Source: Silene conica
Lineage: Eukaryota > Streptophyta > Magnoliopsida > Caryophyllales > Caryophyllaceae
Direction of reading: 5' to 3'
Length of the DNA stretch: 64,000 nucleotides
Assembly: GCA_029255685.2 (NCBI GenBank)
Contig: CM055313.2
Coordinates: forward strand, 49,756,579-49,820,578
The notes below the pieces were generated by a model. The model made no database searches. It saw only the letters and a program-made list of their open reading frames with translations, and was not told the origin of the DNA. Position numbers and translations under genes: made by a program. Positions 23,542-34,517 of the stretch are shown one piece after another (position 1 is the first letter of the stretch; the number at the start of each line of letters is the position of its first letter).

Positions 23542-23558
23542 CCCCGGCAACGGCGCCA
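23542..23558 (-). other. Primer-binding site matching tRNA-Asp
   Basis: The plus strand reads CCCCGGCAACGGCGCCA, the 3' end of plant tRNA-Asp. Its complement TGGCGCCGTTGCCGGGG is the primer-binding site typical of Athila-type Gypsy elements. It fixes the minus orientation and lies between LTR and gag. Confidence 0.88.
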
Positions 23559-24414
23559 AAATTTAATATCGTCATTTAGCATCAAAGATAAAGCTAAGTC
23601 TACTAACTATAGCTAGCGGAAGTAGGGTCGAATTCCACAGGGAGGCATGGTCATAAGAAGAAGGTCAGTTTACAAGTCACAATTGGGGGGTTTTGTTGTT
23701 GATATTATAAACTAAAAACAGACGGATATAGAAACAAAACAATGTAAAACAATGATAAATTCAATCAATAAATGGGGAATATGTCAGGATTCAGATTGTG
23801 ATTAGTGTTAACCTAATCCTTAAATAGGGATTAGGTTAACATCTTAATCATAAAACCTAAAAATGAGAAAAATGCACATCAGGTACAGTAAGTGAGTTGC
23901 TCGATCGAGTGACAAAACCACTCGATCGAGTAACCTTTTCTTCAAAAAGTGTTCGATCGACCAACATAAGTCAAGCATCTGCTCGATCTAGTAACTTTGA
24001 GATCCTTGGGGATTTAGTTCTTCCTGCAGACCCCTCGATCGAGTAACCCATTACTCGATCGAGCATTTCTTTGAGCTCTGGTGTTTACTCGATCGAGTAA
24101 ATGACAGATCAATTAAGTTGTTTCTTTTCCGCTTCTTTTGCCTTTATCCTTTGTCTTTGCCTCGATTATCGTTCCTTTAATCTCGGGACTGCACATCTGA
24201 GGTCATGGGACTCTTTGGCTTGTTCCATCTTCTAAAAACGGTCTACTTTGGACGAGAAAAGCTCGGTTTCTTCAACTTTAGCATAACTCCTGCAAAACAA
24301 CAAGAAATACACCAAGAGAAGAAAAAGGGGCAAAATAGCACGTAAAGTGCTTAAAAATGCATAGAAATGTGTGCCAGATGATGCCAAAAGGGTGTATAAA
24401 ATAGGCACGCATCA
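23559..24414 (-). mobile_element. Athila-like 5' LTR, minus strand
   Basis: Begins TGATGCGTGCC at 24414 on the minus strand and runs to the primer-binding site. It contains seven variants of the palindrome CTCGATCGAG (23900-24100). The inner edge at about 23559 is approximate because no clear CA dinucleotide is present. No ORF. Confidence 0.75.
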
Positions 24415-25524
24415 TCAAGCTTGGACTAATCGAAGATTGATGGAAGATATCAAGATCCTTGTAGTCTTTTTGAAGATTAGTTAGGATAGATATCGAGTAA
24501 CGGAATTATATTGAGTTGGAACGTTATTGGCTAAAGTTATAGCTCTCGGCTATAACGTTGGTAGATAACTTGTTCAAAGTTATAGCTCGCAGCTATAACT
24601 CTATGAAGCAACGAAAAAAATGTGATTAAGTACACGGAAATTTTATCTTTGAAATTGACGTGAAAATTGTTTTAGTATTGTTGTCTTATCTTAAAATATT
24701 GAATTATTAAATCTTAAATGGATATTGTAAAATAAATATCCAACGGTTAAAAAGGATTAAGATAATTAACTTATGAGTTAATTATTTATCCTAATATACT
24801 AAGGATTTTATTTTATCCATAATTGTCAAATCCCTAATCTAGGGAAGCGTGACAAAACGGTCCATGATGTCGTGTATGGTATATTTATTTAATATCTTAT
24901 ATATCTAGAGTATACTAAAAGATATAGTTATAATTTTATTATATTACCATATCTTGACAAGATTTAGGATAGTGATTTTATATAAGATATTCCATATCTT
25001 ATAAGATCTTTCCTAAATTAATAAAAGATTTATTTTAGCATATTACCTAGAATAAGAATTCTAGTTAAGGTAATATTCTTTAGATACTAGGGTTTGGAAA
25101 ACCTAGATCTAATTCAATATAAATAGATATGCAATAATATTCCAAAAGTCACGTCTCATACACAAGAAAAAATCACAAACGAAAATTCATCAATTGAGAT
25201 CGTGTGCTGTCGTGCTTCAAACATTCAATATTCCGTTACAAGATCTTAAGTGCAACATCGTTCTTACTCGTTCAATTTGTGAACACAAAGAACTTAGAAG
25301 ATTTATCTTATTTACGTAAGATAGTTGAGTATTTTACGATACTCGTTGTGATTCAAGTATTTCACGGTACTTGAAGATCGTTAAGTATTTCATGATGCTT
25401 AGTTGAGTTATAACTAACGTCTAGTTATACGAGTATGGTTGATAAAATTGTAATCCGAAGAAAGGTACTAGTTTTATTAATCGGGAATAGTGGACGTAGG
25501 TTTCGATTTGTGAAACCGAACAAT
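24415..25524 (+). mobile_element. Truncated Sirevirus-like LTR
   Basis: Diverged match to the middle and end of the LTR at 1630-3097: CGAAGATTGATGGAAGAT (24431), TTACGTAAGATAG followed by ATTTTACGATACTCGTTG (25313), GATAAAATTGTAATCC (25441) and GGGAATAGTGGACGTAGGT (25483). It lacks roughly the first 190 bp and the C-run end. Both copies are followed by ATAGACTCTTCA (3098 and 25525), then diverge. Confidence 0.6.
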
Positions 25525-26235
25525 AGACTCTTCACTAGGGTTTAGGGGATCCACGGTTATGTGACGTTTTTAATAAGTTGATGGTCATGTGCAAGTGATC
25601 AATCAACTGTTTTGCTAAACTTTGACCTAGATCGAGAGATTGGTTTAAGGGATAGACTCGTTGCGAATAATAGAACCTCCTAATTAGGGCAAAAGCTATT
25701 TTATAATTCTAGGGTAAATAGCGGACCGAGAAGACATTTTCTTACACAGTGGACAATTTTCTTTGCTGATCGTTTGACTTTACCTTTAGCTCGTTGTTGA
25801 CCATGGTGACCGACTGTCCTAGCTATCTCTCTTTTACTCTCAACTCGTTTTATTTCTCAACTCGTTTTATTTATTTGTTTATCTTTACTTGTTATTTAGT
25901 TTTAGTAATTAATCAAAACAAACCTCGTTCAGTTACTCAAGGCAGACTTAGAATAGCATATAGAATTTATATTTCTCTCCCTGTAAATATGATCCTAACT
26001 TTCTAGCAGCATTAGTTTAAGTCAGTTAGTTATCTTTGATTAGGTACGCGATATTACCCTCTCAGTGGACAAATGTTTTTGATCATGTAGAGCTAAAATC
26101 AAGCCAGTAACTAATAAAAAATGCAATGATGCTCATTCTGAACCTTAATCCTTCCCAAGTAATAAGAACTGGAACCAAAGCAGTATATTGGCTTCCTTAT
26201 TTTTTTCTCAAATCAACCACTTCATAATATATTAG
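25525..26235. other. Repeat-derived DNA, possibly an LTR fragment; no gene seen
   Basis: The portion 25780-25940 (CTCTCTTTTACTC, TCGTTTTATTTATTTG, then AATTAATCA) is reminiscent of the U5 end of plus-strand Athila-type LTRs, but there is no matching primer-binding site. The ORF at 25794-26006 is not convincing. 26130-26230 and 26268-26310 share CTGAACCTTAATCCTTC and CTCAAATCAACC, a local diverged duplication. Confidence 0.3.
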
Positions 26236-26546
26236 TAATTTGTTATTTGGTTTAGGGTGCTCTTTTATTCTGAACCTTAATCCTTCTCAAATCAACCATC
26301 ACTTCATAAAATATGGAAGTAGTACATTCTTGTTTTCTTCTTCTCCTTTTTCTCATCTTTTTTCCCAGGCTTCCTTATTTTTTTTCTTTTCATTTTGCAT
26401 TCTTTTTCCAGTTCTTATTCTTTCATTTATTTTTCATCCATCAACTTTCTTGGGAATTAGTAATCATGCAACAACAATACTCAAAATAATAACAAATTAA
26501 GATATATCCCAAAATAAAAGAGCACCCTAAACCAAATAACAAATTA
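26236..26546. mobile_element. Short inverted-repeat element (311 bp), MITE-like
   Basis: The first 32 bp (TAATTTGTTATTTGG..., 26236-26267) are the exact reverse complement of 26515-26546, extending two bases further inward. The ends could carry a TA duplication, as in Stowaway/mariner elements, but the terminal sequence is not one I recognise. The 86-codon frame inside (26240-26500) is T-rich and probably chance. Confidence 0.6.
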
Positions 26547-26927
26547 TAATAGCTCAACAAAGTGAAAGTCTTATATTTTCATAGGAAAAGGGTAAGCTTT
26601 GGGAAATTATAATAGCTCAACAAAGGTTGTAAGACTAATATAAAGCTTCATTACCTGAAAAGGGCATTAAACCTACGTGAATATGCCGAGAACGGTCCCA
26701 AGGAACAACTCATTTCATAAAACATATGTACTTTGATTGTTCAACTAATAATACAAGATTTTCGATACTATAAAATTTAGATTAATTGGTTATAAAATAG
26801 ATTTACTCAATAATAATCACATACATGTTAGAATTAAAAAATACAAACATTTAAATATGCCAAAACCCACTTAAACGATCTTTTTTTGAAAAAATAATGT
26901 CGCAAGTCCCCTTCGAAAACTTGCGGC
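26547..26927. other. AT-rich flank of the 5S array, no gene seen
   Basis: Contains a 22-bp direct repeat (AAATTATAATAGCTCAACAA, at 26541 and 26603). The array sequence begins abruptly at 26928 without any terminal motif. Confidence 0.5.
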
Positions 26928-27084
26928 TGCGTATATCACGTCGAAATAATAAATTTGAAAAAAAAAATCGTCCGAATCGGACACTCCGGGAGCAAGTTAC
27001 GGCCTGTCGAAGACACGGAGGTGTGACGGGATAATGAGAGGACTACCGGAACTCAGTTTATGTCGACCAGAGACGAAAATGGGG

Positions 27085-27115
27085 TAATATAAGCAAATTT
27101 GTGATGAGAGTGTAT
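27085..27115 (+). promoter_or_regulatory. Upstream 5S promoter element (shown for copy 1)
   Basis: TAATATAAG, with TATA at -28 to -25 of the gene, the place of the TATA-like element of plant 5S genes. The base at -1 is T, whereas C is preferred in Arabidopsis. The motif is unchanged in almost every copy. Copies 76 and 81 have C at -1. Confidence 0.75.
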
Positions 27116-27234
27116 GGGTGCGATCATACCAGCACTAATGCACCGGATCCCATCAGAACTCCGCAGTTAAGCGTGCTTGGGCGAGAGTAGTACTAGGATG
27201 GGTGACCTCCTGGGAAGGCCTCGTGTTGCACCCC
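27116..27234 (+). rRNA. 5S rRNA: 5S rRNA, copy 1
   Basis: First complete gene and a consensus copy. It starts GGGTGCGATCATACC and ends GTGTTGCACCCC. Residues 1-6 pair with 113-118 to close helix I. Position 103 is G where the usual plant 5S has T. The variants given for other copies are counted from this start. Next copy 366 bp on. Confidence 0.98.
27165..27212 (+). promoter_or_regulatory. Internal control region of 5S copy 1
   Basis: Gene positions 50-64 (A box), 67-72 (intermediate element) and 80-97 (C box) by homology to the well-studied 5S promoter, where TFIIIA binds. This copy has the consensus throughout. The recurrent variants at 53, 62, 66, 70 and 83 fall in or beside these boxes. 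Confidence 0.8.
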
Positions 27235-27241
27235 TTTTTTT
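27235..27241 (+). terminator. RNA polymerase III terminator of 5S copy 1
   Basis: Seven Ts directly after the last C of the gene. Most copies have 7-9 Ts. In the T62C family a G precedes the run (CCCCG then Ts), and at copy 80 a C interrupts it. Confidence 0.85.
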
Positions 27242-27481
27242 CTAAATTTCGTTTTTCCTTTGGTTTTTTTTGTTATTTTCGTGTTATTAACGAATAAAAT
27301 GCGTATATCACGTCGAAATAATAAATTTGAAAAAAAATCGTCCGAATCGGACACTCCGGGAGCAAGTTACTGTCGAAGACACGGAGGCGTGACGGGATAA
27401 TGAGAGGACTACCGGAACTCAGTTTATGTCGAACAGAGACGAAAATGGGGTAATATAAGCAAATTTGTGATGAAGGTGTAT

Positions 27482-27600
27482 GGGTGCGATCATACTAGCA
27501 CTAATGCACCGGATCCCATCAGAACTCCGCAGTTAAGCGTGTTTGGGCGAGAGTAGTACTAGGATGGGTGACCTCCTGGGAAGGCCTCGTGTTGCACCCC
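27482..27600 (+). rRNA. 5S rRNA: 5S rRNA, copy 2
   Basis: C15T and C61T; the spacer before it lacks GGCC, giving the short unit. Next copy at +372. Confidence 0.97.
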
Positions 27601-27853
27601 TTTTTTTCTAAATTTCGTTTTTCCTTTGGTTTTTTTTTCTTATTTTCGTGTTATTAACGAATAAAATGCGTATATCACGTCGAAATAATAAATTTGAAAA
27701 AAAAATCGTCCGAATCGGACACTCCGGGAGCAAGTTACGGCCTGTCGAAGACACGGAGGCGTGAGGGGATAATGAGAGGACTGCCGGAACTCAGTTTATG
27801 TCGAACAGAGACGAAAATGGGGTAATATAAGCAAATTTGTGATGAAAGTGTAT

Positions 27854-27972
27854 GGGTGCGATCATACCAGCACTAATGCACCGGATCCCATCAGAACTCC
27901 GCAGTTAAGCGTGCTTGGGCGAGAGTAGTACTAGGATGGGTGACCTCCTGGGAAGGCCTCGTGTTGCACCCC
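27854..27972 (+). rRNA. 5S rRNA: 5S rRNA, copy 3
   Basis: Consensus at all 119 positions. Next at +370. Confidence 0.98.
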
Positions 27973-28223
27973 TTTTTTTCTAAATTTCTATTTTCCTTTG
28001 GTTTTTTTTCTTATTTTCGTGTTATTAACGAATAAAATGCGTATATCACGTCGAAATAATAAATTTGAAAAAAAATCGTCCGAATCGGACACTCCGGGAG
28101 CAAGTTACGGCCTGTCGAAGACACGGAGGCGTGACGGGATAATGAGAGGACTACCGGAACTCAGTTTATGTCGAACAGAGACGAAAATGGGGTAATATAA
28201 GCAAATTTGTGATGAAAGTGTAT

Positions 28224-28342
28224 GGGTGCGATCATACCAGCACTAATGCACCGAATCCCATCAGAACTCCGCAGTTAAGCGTGCTTGAGCGAGAGTAGTA
28301 CTAGGATGGGTGACCTCCTGGGAAGGCCTCGTGTTGCACCCC
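28224..28342 (+). rRNA. 5S rRNA: 5S rRNA, copy 4
   Basis: G31A and G65A, a pair seen repeatedly up to copy 45. Next at +370. Confidence 0.97.
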
Positions 28343-28593
28343 TTTTTTTCTAAATTTCGTTTTTCCTTTGGTTTTTTTTCTTATTTTCGTGTTATTAACG
28401 AATAAAATGCGTATATCACGTCGAAATAATAAATTTGAAAAAAAATCGTCCGAATCGGACACTCCGGGAGCAAGTTACGGCATGTCGAAGACACGGAGGC
28501 GTGACGGGATAATGAGAGGACTACCGGAACTCAGTTTATGTCGAACAGAGACGAAAATGGGGTAATATAAGCAAATTTGTGATGAAAGTGTAT

Positions 28594-28712
28594 GGGTGCG
28601 ATCATACCAGCACTAATGCACCGGATCCCATCAGAACTCCGCAGTTAAGCGTGCTTGAGCGAGAGTAGTACTAGGATGGGTGACCTCCTGGGAAGGCCTC
28701 GTGTTGCACCCC
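28594..28712 (+). rRNA. 5S rRNA: 5S rRNA, copy 5
   Basis: G65A only. Next at +374; the following spacer has a C inside its A-run (AAAAAACAAAATCG). Confidence 0.97.
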
Positions 28713-28967
28713 TTTTTTTCTAAATTTCGTTTTTCCTTTGGTTTTTTTTTCTTATTTTCGTGTTATTAACGAATAAAATGCGTATATCACGTCGAAATAA
28801 TAAATTTGAAAAAACAAAATCGTCCGAATCGGACACTCCGGGAGCAAGTTACGGCCTGTCGAAGACAAGGAGGCGTGACGGGATAATGAGAGGACTGCCG
28901 GAACTCAGTTTATGTCGAACAGAGACGAAAATGGGGTAATATAAGCAAATTTGTGATGAAAGCGTAT

Positions 28968-29086
28968 GGGTGCGATCATACCAGCACTAATGCACCAGAT
29001 CCCATCAGAACTCCGCAGTTAAGCGTGCTTGGGCGAGAGTAGTACTAGGATGGGTGACCTCCGGCGAAGGCCTCGTGTTGCACCCT
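28968..29086 (+). rRNA. 5S rRNA: 5S rRNA, copy 6
   Basis: G30A, T96G, G98C and C119T; the 96 and 98 changes alter the C-box end. Twin of copies 18 and 39. Next at +370. Confidence 0.95.
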
Positions 29087-29337
29087 TTTTTTCTAAATTT
29101 CATTTTTCCTTTGGTTTTTTTCTTATTTTCGTGTTATTAACGAATAAAATGCGTATATCACGTCGAAATAATAAAATTGAAAAAAAAAATCGTCCGAATC
29201 GGACACTCCGGGAGCAAGTTACGGCCTGTCGAAGACACGGAGGTGTGACGGGATAATGAGAGGACTACCGGAACTCAGTTTATGTCGACCAGAGACGAAA
29301 ATGGGGTAATATAAGCAAATTTGTGATGAGAGTGTAT

Positions 29338-29456
29338 GGGTGCGATCATACCAGCACTAATTCACCGGATCCCATCAGAACTCCGCAGTTAAGCGTGCTT
29401 GGGCGAGAGTAGTACTAGGATGGGTGACCTCCTGGGAAGGCCTCGTGTTGCACCCC
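29338..29456 (+). rRNA. 5S rRNA: 5S rRNA, copy 7
   Basis: G25T only. Next at +366. Confidence 0.97.
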
Positions 29457-29703
29457 TTTTTTTCTAAATTTCGTTTTTCCTTTGGTTTTTTTTGTTATTT
29501 TCGTGTTATTAACGAATAAAATGCGTATATCACGTCGAAATAATAAATTTGAAAAAAAATCGTCCGAATCGGACACTCCGGGAGCAAGTTACTGTCGAAG
29601 ACACGGAGGCGTGACGGGATAATGAGAGGACTACCGGAACTCAGTTTATGTCGAACAGAGACGAAAATGGGGTAATATAAGCAAATTTGTGATGAAGGTG
29701 TAT

Positions 29704-29822
29704 GGGTGCGATCATACTAGCACTAATGCACCGGATCCCATCAGAACTCCGCAGTTAAGCGTGTTTGGGCGAGAGTAGTACTAGGATGGGTGACCTCCTG
29801 GGAAGGCCTCGTGTTGCACCCC
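29704..29822 (+). rRNA. 5S rRNA: 5S rRNA, copy 8
   Basis: C15T and C61T with the GGCC-less spacer before it, as copy 2, exactly 2,222 bp away. Next at +371. Confidence 0.97.
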
Positions 29823-30074
29823 TTTTTTTCTAAATTTCGTTTTTCCTTTGGTTTTTTTTCTTATTTTCGTGTTATTAACGAATAAAATGCGTATATCACG
29901 TCGAAATAATAAATTTGAAAAAAAAATCGTCCGAATCGGACACTCCGGGAGCAAGTTACGGCCTGTCGAAGACACGGAGGCGTGAGGGGATAATGAGAGG
30001 ACTGCCGGAACTCAGTTTATGTCGAACAGAGACGAAAATGGGGTAATATAAGCAAATTTGTGATGAAAGTGTAT

Positions 30075-30193
30075 GGGTGCGATCATACCAGCACTAATGC
30101 ACCGGATCCCATCAGAACTCCGCAGTTAAGCGTGCTTGGGCGAGAGTAGTACTAGGATGGGTGACCTCCTGGGAAGGCCTCGTGTTGCACCCC
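30075..30193 (+). rRNA. 5S rRNA: 5S rRNA, copy 9
   Basis: Consensus. First member of the 740-bp dimer series. Next at +370. Confidence 0.98.
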
Positions 30194-30444
30194 TTTTTTT
30201 CTAAATTTCTATTTTCCTTTGGTTTTTTTTCTTATTTTCGTGTTATTAACGAATAAAATGCGTATATCACGTCGAAATAACAAATTTGAAAAAAAATCGT
30301 CCGAATCGGACACTCCGGGAGCAAGTTACGGCCTGTCGAAGACACGGAGGCGTGACGGGATAATGAGAGGACTACCGGAACTCAGTTTATGTCGAACAGA
30401 GACGAAAATGGGGTAATATAAGCAAATTTGTGATGAAAGTGTAT

Positions 30445-30563
30445 GGGTGCGATCATACCAGCACTAATGCACCGAATCCCATCAGAACTCCGCAGTTAAG
30501 CGTGCTTGAGCGAGAGTAGTACTAGGATGGGTGACCTCCTGGGAAGGCCTCGTGTTGCACCCC
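30445..30563 (+). rRNA. 5S rRNA: 5S rRNA, copy 10
   Basis: G31A and G65A. Next at +370. Confidence 0.97.
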
Positions 30564-30814
30564 TTTTTTTCTAAATTTCGTTTTTCCTTTGGTTTTTTTT
30601 CTTATTTTCGTGTTATTAACGAATAAAATGCGTATATCACGTCGAAATAATAAATTTGAAAAAAAATCGTCCGAATCGGACACTCCGGGAGCAAGTTACG
30701 GCATGTCGAAGACACGGAGGCGTGACGGGATAATGAGAGGACTACCGGAACTCAGTTTATGTCGAACAGAGACGAAAATGGGGTAATATAAGCAAATTTG
30801 TGATGAAAGTGTAT

Positions 30815-30933
30815 GGGTGTGATCATACCAGCACTAATGCACCGAATCCCATCAGAACTCCGCAGTTAAGCGTGCTTGGGCGAGAGTAGTACTAGGATGG
30901 GTGACCTCCTGGGAAGGCCTCGTGTTGCACCCC
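30815..30933 (+). rRNA. 5S rRNA: 5S rRNA, copy 11
   Basis: C6T (leaves a U-G wobble in helix I) and G31A. Next at +370. Confidence 0.96.
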
Positions 30934-31184
30934 TTTTTTTCTAAATTTCTATTTTCCTTTGGTTTTTTTTCTTATTTTCGTGTTATTAACGAATAAAATG
31001 CGTATATCACGTCGAAATAATAAATTTGAAAAAAAATCGTCCGAATCGGACACTCCGGGAGCAAGTTACGGCCTGTCGAAGACACGGAGGCGTGACGGGA
31101 TAATGAGAGGACTACCGGAAATCAGTTTATGTCGAACAGAGACGAAAATGGGGTAATATAAGCAAATTTGTGATGAAAGTGTAT

Positions 31185-31303
31185 GGGTGCGATCATACCA
31201 GCACTAATGCACCGAATCCCATCAGAACTCCGCAGTTAAGCGTGCTTGAGCGAGAGTAGTACTAGGATGGGTGACCTCCTGGGAAGGCCTCGTGTTGCAC
31301 CCC
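31185..31303 (+). rRNA. 5S rRNA: 5S rRNA, copy 12
   Basis: G31A and G65A; 740 bp from copy 10. Next at +370. Confidence 0.97.
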
Positions 31304-31554
31304 TTTTTTTCTAAATTTCGTTTTTCCTTTGGTTTTTTTTCTTATTTTCGTGTTATTAACGAATAAAATGCGTATATCACGTCGAAATAATAAATTTGAA
31401 AAAAAATCGTCCGAATCGGACACTCCGGGAGCAAGTTACGGCATGTCGAAGACACGGAGGCGTGACGGGATAATGAGAGGACTACCGGAACTCAGTTTAT
31501 GTCGAACAGAGACGAAAATGGGGTAATATAAGCAAATTTGTGATGAAAGTGTAT

Positions 31555-31673
31555 GGGTGCGATCATACCAGCACTAATGCACCGAATCCCATCAGAACTC
31601 CGCAGTTAAGCGTGCTTGGGCGAGAGTAGTACTAGGATGGGTGACCTCCTGGGAAGGCCTCGTGTTGCACCCC
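31555..31673 (+). rRNA. 5S rRNA: 5S rRNA, copy 13
   Basis: G31A only; 740 bp from copy 11. Next at +370. Confidence 0.97.
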
Positions 31674-31924
31674 TTTTTTTCTAAATTTCTATTTTCCTTT
31701 GGTTTTTTTTCTTATTTTCGTGTTATTAACGAATAAAATGCGTATATCACGTCGAAATAATAAATTTGAAAAAAAATCGTCCGAATCGGACACTCCGGGA
31801 GCAAGTTACGGCCTGTCGAAGACACGGAGGCGTGACGGGATAATGAGAGGACTACCGGAACTCAGTTTATGTCGAACAGAGACGAAAATGGGGTAATATA
31901 AGCAAATTTGTGATGAAAGTGTAT

Positions 31925-32043
31925 GGGTGCGATCATACCAGCACTAATGCACCGAATCCCATCAGAACTCCGCAGTTAAGCGTGCTTGAGCGAGAGTAGT
32001 ACTAGGATGGGTGACCTCCTGGGAAGGCCTCGTGTTGCACCCC
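31925..32043 (+). rRNA. 5S rRNA: 5S rRNA, copy 14
   Basis: G31A and G65A; last of the dimer series. Next at +373. Confidence 0.97.
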
Positions 32044-32297
32044 TTTTTTTCTAAATTTCGTTTTTCCTTTGGTTTTTTTTCTTATTTTCGTGTTATTAAC
32101 GAATAAAATGCGTATATCACGTCGAAATAATAAATTTGAAAAAAAAAAATCGTCCGAATCGGACACTCCGGGAGCAAGTTACGGCCTGTCGAAGACACGG
32201 AGGTGTGACGGGATAATGAGAGGACTACCGGAACTCAGTTTATGTCGACCAGAGACGAAAATGGGGTAATATAAGCAAATTTGTGATGAGAGTGTAT

Positions 32298-32416
32298 GGG
32301 TGCGATCATACCAGCACTAATGCACCGGATCCCATCAGAACTCCGCAGTTAAGCGTGCTTGGGCGAGAGTAGTACTAGGATGGGTGACCTCCTGGGAAGG
32401 CCTCGTGTTGCACCCC
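32298..32416 (+). rRNA. 5S rRNA: 5S rRNA, copy 15
   Basis: Consensus; the spacer before it reads TCGACCAGAG, as before copies 1, 7, 19 and 25. Next at +370. Confidence 0.98.
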
Positions 32417-32667
32417 TTTTTTTCTAAATTTCTATTTTCCTTTGGTTTTTTTTCTTATTTTCGTGTTATTAACGAATAAAATACGTATATCACGTCGAAA
32501 TAATAAATTTGAAAAAAAATCGTCCGAATCGGACACTCCGGGAGCAAGTTACGGCCTGTCGAAGACACGGAGGCGTGACGGGATAATGAGAGGACTACCG
32601 GAACTCAGTTTATGTCGAACAGAGACGAAAATGGGGTAATATAAGCAAATTTGTGATGAAAGTGTAT

Positions 32668-32786
32668 GGGTGCGATCATACCAGCACTAATGCACCGAAT
32701 CCCATCAGAACTCCGCAGTTAAGCGTGCTTGAGCGAGAGTAGTATTAGGATGGGTGACCTCCTGGGAAGGCCTCGTGTTGCACCCC
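32668..32786 (+). rRNA. 5S rRNA: 5S rRNA, copy 16
   Basis: G31A, G65A and a private C78T. Next at +370. Confidence 0.96.
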
Positions 32787-33037
32787 TTTTTTTCTAAATT
32801 TCGTTTTTCCTTTGGTTTTTTTTCTTATTTTCGTGTTATTAACGAATAAAATGCGTATATCACGTCGAAATAATAAATTTGAAAAAAAATCGTCCGAATC
32901 GGACACTCCGGGAGCAAGTTACGGCATGTCGAAGACACGGAGGCGTGACGGGATAATGAGAGGACTACCGGAACTCAGTTTATGTCGAACAGAGACGAAA
33001 ATGGGGTAATATAAGCAAATTTGTGATGAAAGTGTAT

Positions 33038-33156
33038 GGGTGCGATCATACCAGCACTAATGCACCGGATCCCATCAGAACTCCGCAGTTAAGCGTGCTT
33101 GAGCGAGAGTAGTACTAGGATGGGTGATCTCCTGGGAAGGCCTCGTGTTGCACCCC
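33038..33156 (+). rRNA. 5S rRNA: 5S rRNA, copy 17
   Basis: G65A and a private C91T in the C box. Next at +373. Confidence 0.96.
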
Positions 33157-33410
33157 TTTTTTTCTAAATTTCGTTTTTCCTTTGGTTTTTTTTCTTATTT
33201 TCGTGTTATTAACGAATAAAATGCGTATATCACGTCGAAATAATAAATTTGAAAAAACAAAATCGTCCGAATCGGACACTCCAGGAGCAAGTTACGGCCT
33301 GTCGAAGACAAGGAGGCGTGACGGGATAATGAGAGGACTGCCGGAACTCAGTTTATGTCGAACAGAGACGAAAATGGGGTAATATAAGCAAATTTGTGAT
33401 GAAAGCGTAT

Positions 33411-33529
33411 GGGTGCGATCATACCAGCACTAATGCACCAGATCCCATCAGAACTCCGCAGTTAAGCGTGCTTGGGCGAGAGTAGTACTAGGATGGGTGA
33501 CCTCCGGCGAAGGCCTCGTGTTGCACCCT
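33411..33529 (+). rRNA. 5S rRNA: 5S rRNA, copy 18
   Basis: G30A, T96G, G98C and C119T; 4,443 bp from its twin, copy 6. Next at +370. Confidence 0.95.
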
Positions 33530-33780
33530 TTTTTTCTAAATTTCATTTTTCCTTTGGTTTTTTTCTTATTTTCGTGTTATTAACGAATAAAATGCGTATA
33601 TCACGTCGAAATAATAAATTTGAAAAAAAAAATCGTCCGAATCGGACACTCCGGGAGCAAGTTACGGCCTGTCGAAGACACGGAGGTGTGACGGGATAAT
33701 GAGAGGACTACCGGAACTCAGTTTATGTCGACCAGAGACGAAAATGGGGTAATATAAGCAAATTTGTGATGAGAGTGTAT

Positions 33781-33899
33781 GGGTGCGATCATACCAGCAC
33801 TAATGCACCGGATCCCATCAGAACTCCGCAGTTAAGCGTGCTTGGGCGAGAGTAGTACTAGGATGGGTGACCTCCTGGGAAGGCCTCGTGTTGCACCCC
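33781..33899 (+). rRNA. 5S rRNA: 5S rRNA, copy 19
   Basis: Consensus; opens the first hexamer. Next at +366. Confidence 0.98.
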
Positions 33900-34146
33900 T
33901 TTTTTTCTAAATTTCGTTTTTCCTTTGGTTTTTTTTGTTATTTTCGTGTTATTAACGAATAAAATGCGTATATCACGTCGAAATAATAAATTTGAAAAAA
34001 AATCGTCCGAATCGGACACTCCGGGAGCAAGTTACTGTCGAAGACACGGAGGCGTGACGGGATAATGAGAGGACTACCGGAACTCAGTTTATGTCGAACA
34101 GAGACGAAAATGGGGTAATATAAGCAAATTTGTGATGAAGGTGTAT

Positions 34147-34265
34147 GGGTGCGATCATACTAGCACTAATGCACCGGATCCCATCAGAACTCCGCAGTTA
34201 AGCGTGTTTGGGCGAGAGTAGTACTAGGATGGGTGACCTCCTGGGAAGGCCTCGTGTTGCATCCC
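34147..34265 (+). rRNA. 5S rRNA: 5S rRNA, copy 20
   Basis: C15T, C61T and C116T; the last gives G-U opposite G3. Next at +371. Confidence 0.96.
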
Positions 34266-34517
34266 TTTTTTTCTAAATTTCGTTTTTCCTTTGGTTTTTT
34301 TTCTTATTTTCGTGTTATTAACGAATAAAATGCGTATATCACGTCGAAATAATAAATTTGAAAAAAAAATCGTCCGAATCGGACACTCCGGGAGCAAGTT
34401 ACGGCCTGTCGAAGACACGGAGGCGTGACGGGATAATGAGAGGACTGCCGGAACTCAGTTTATGTCGAACAGAGACGAAAATGGGGTAATATAAGCAAAT
34501 TTGTGATGAAAGTGTAT

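Larger units (their letters stand above)
30075..32297 (+). repeat. 740-bp dimeric higher-order repeat (copies 9-14)
   Basis: Copies 9/11/13 and 10/12/14 alternate with exact 740-bp offset. After 9, 11 and 13 the spacer reads TTTCTATTTTCC; after 10, 12 and 14 it reads TTTCGTTTTTCC. GGCATGTCG precedes 11 and 13, GGCCTGTCG precedes 10, 12 and 14. G65A marks only the even members. Confidence 0.9.

Noticed and set aside
23542..23558. tRNA-Asp gene end
   Set aside because: Only the 3' 17 bases match. No anticodon or D arm is nearby, and the position between LTR and gag makes it a primer-binding site.
23890..24110. CRISPR-like array of CTCGATCGAG repeats
   Set aside because: Repeats are short, variable and irregularly spaced, in a plant LTR with no cas genes.
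26240..26500. 86-codon ORF, possible secreted or membrane peptide
   Set aside because: It starts within the inverted terminal repeat and is composed of T-rich low-complexity sequence, so a chance frame in a MITE-like element is more likely.
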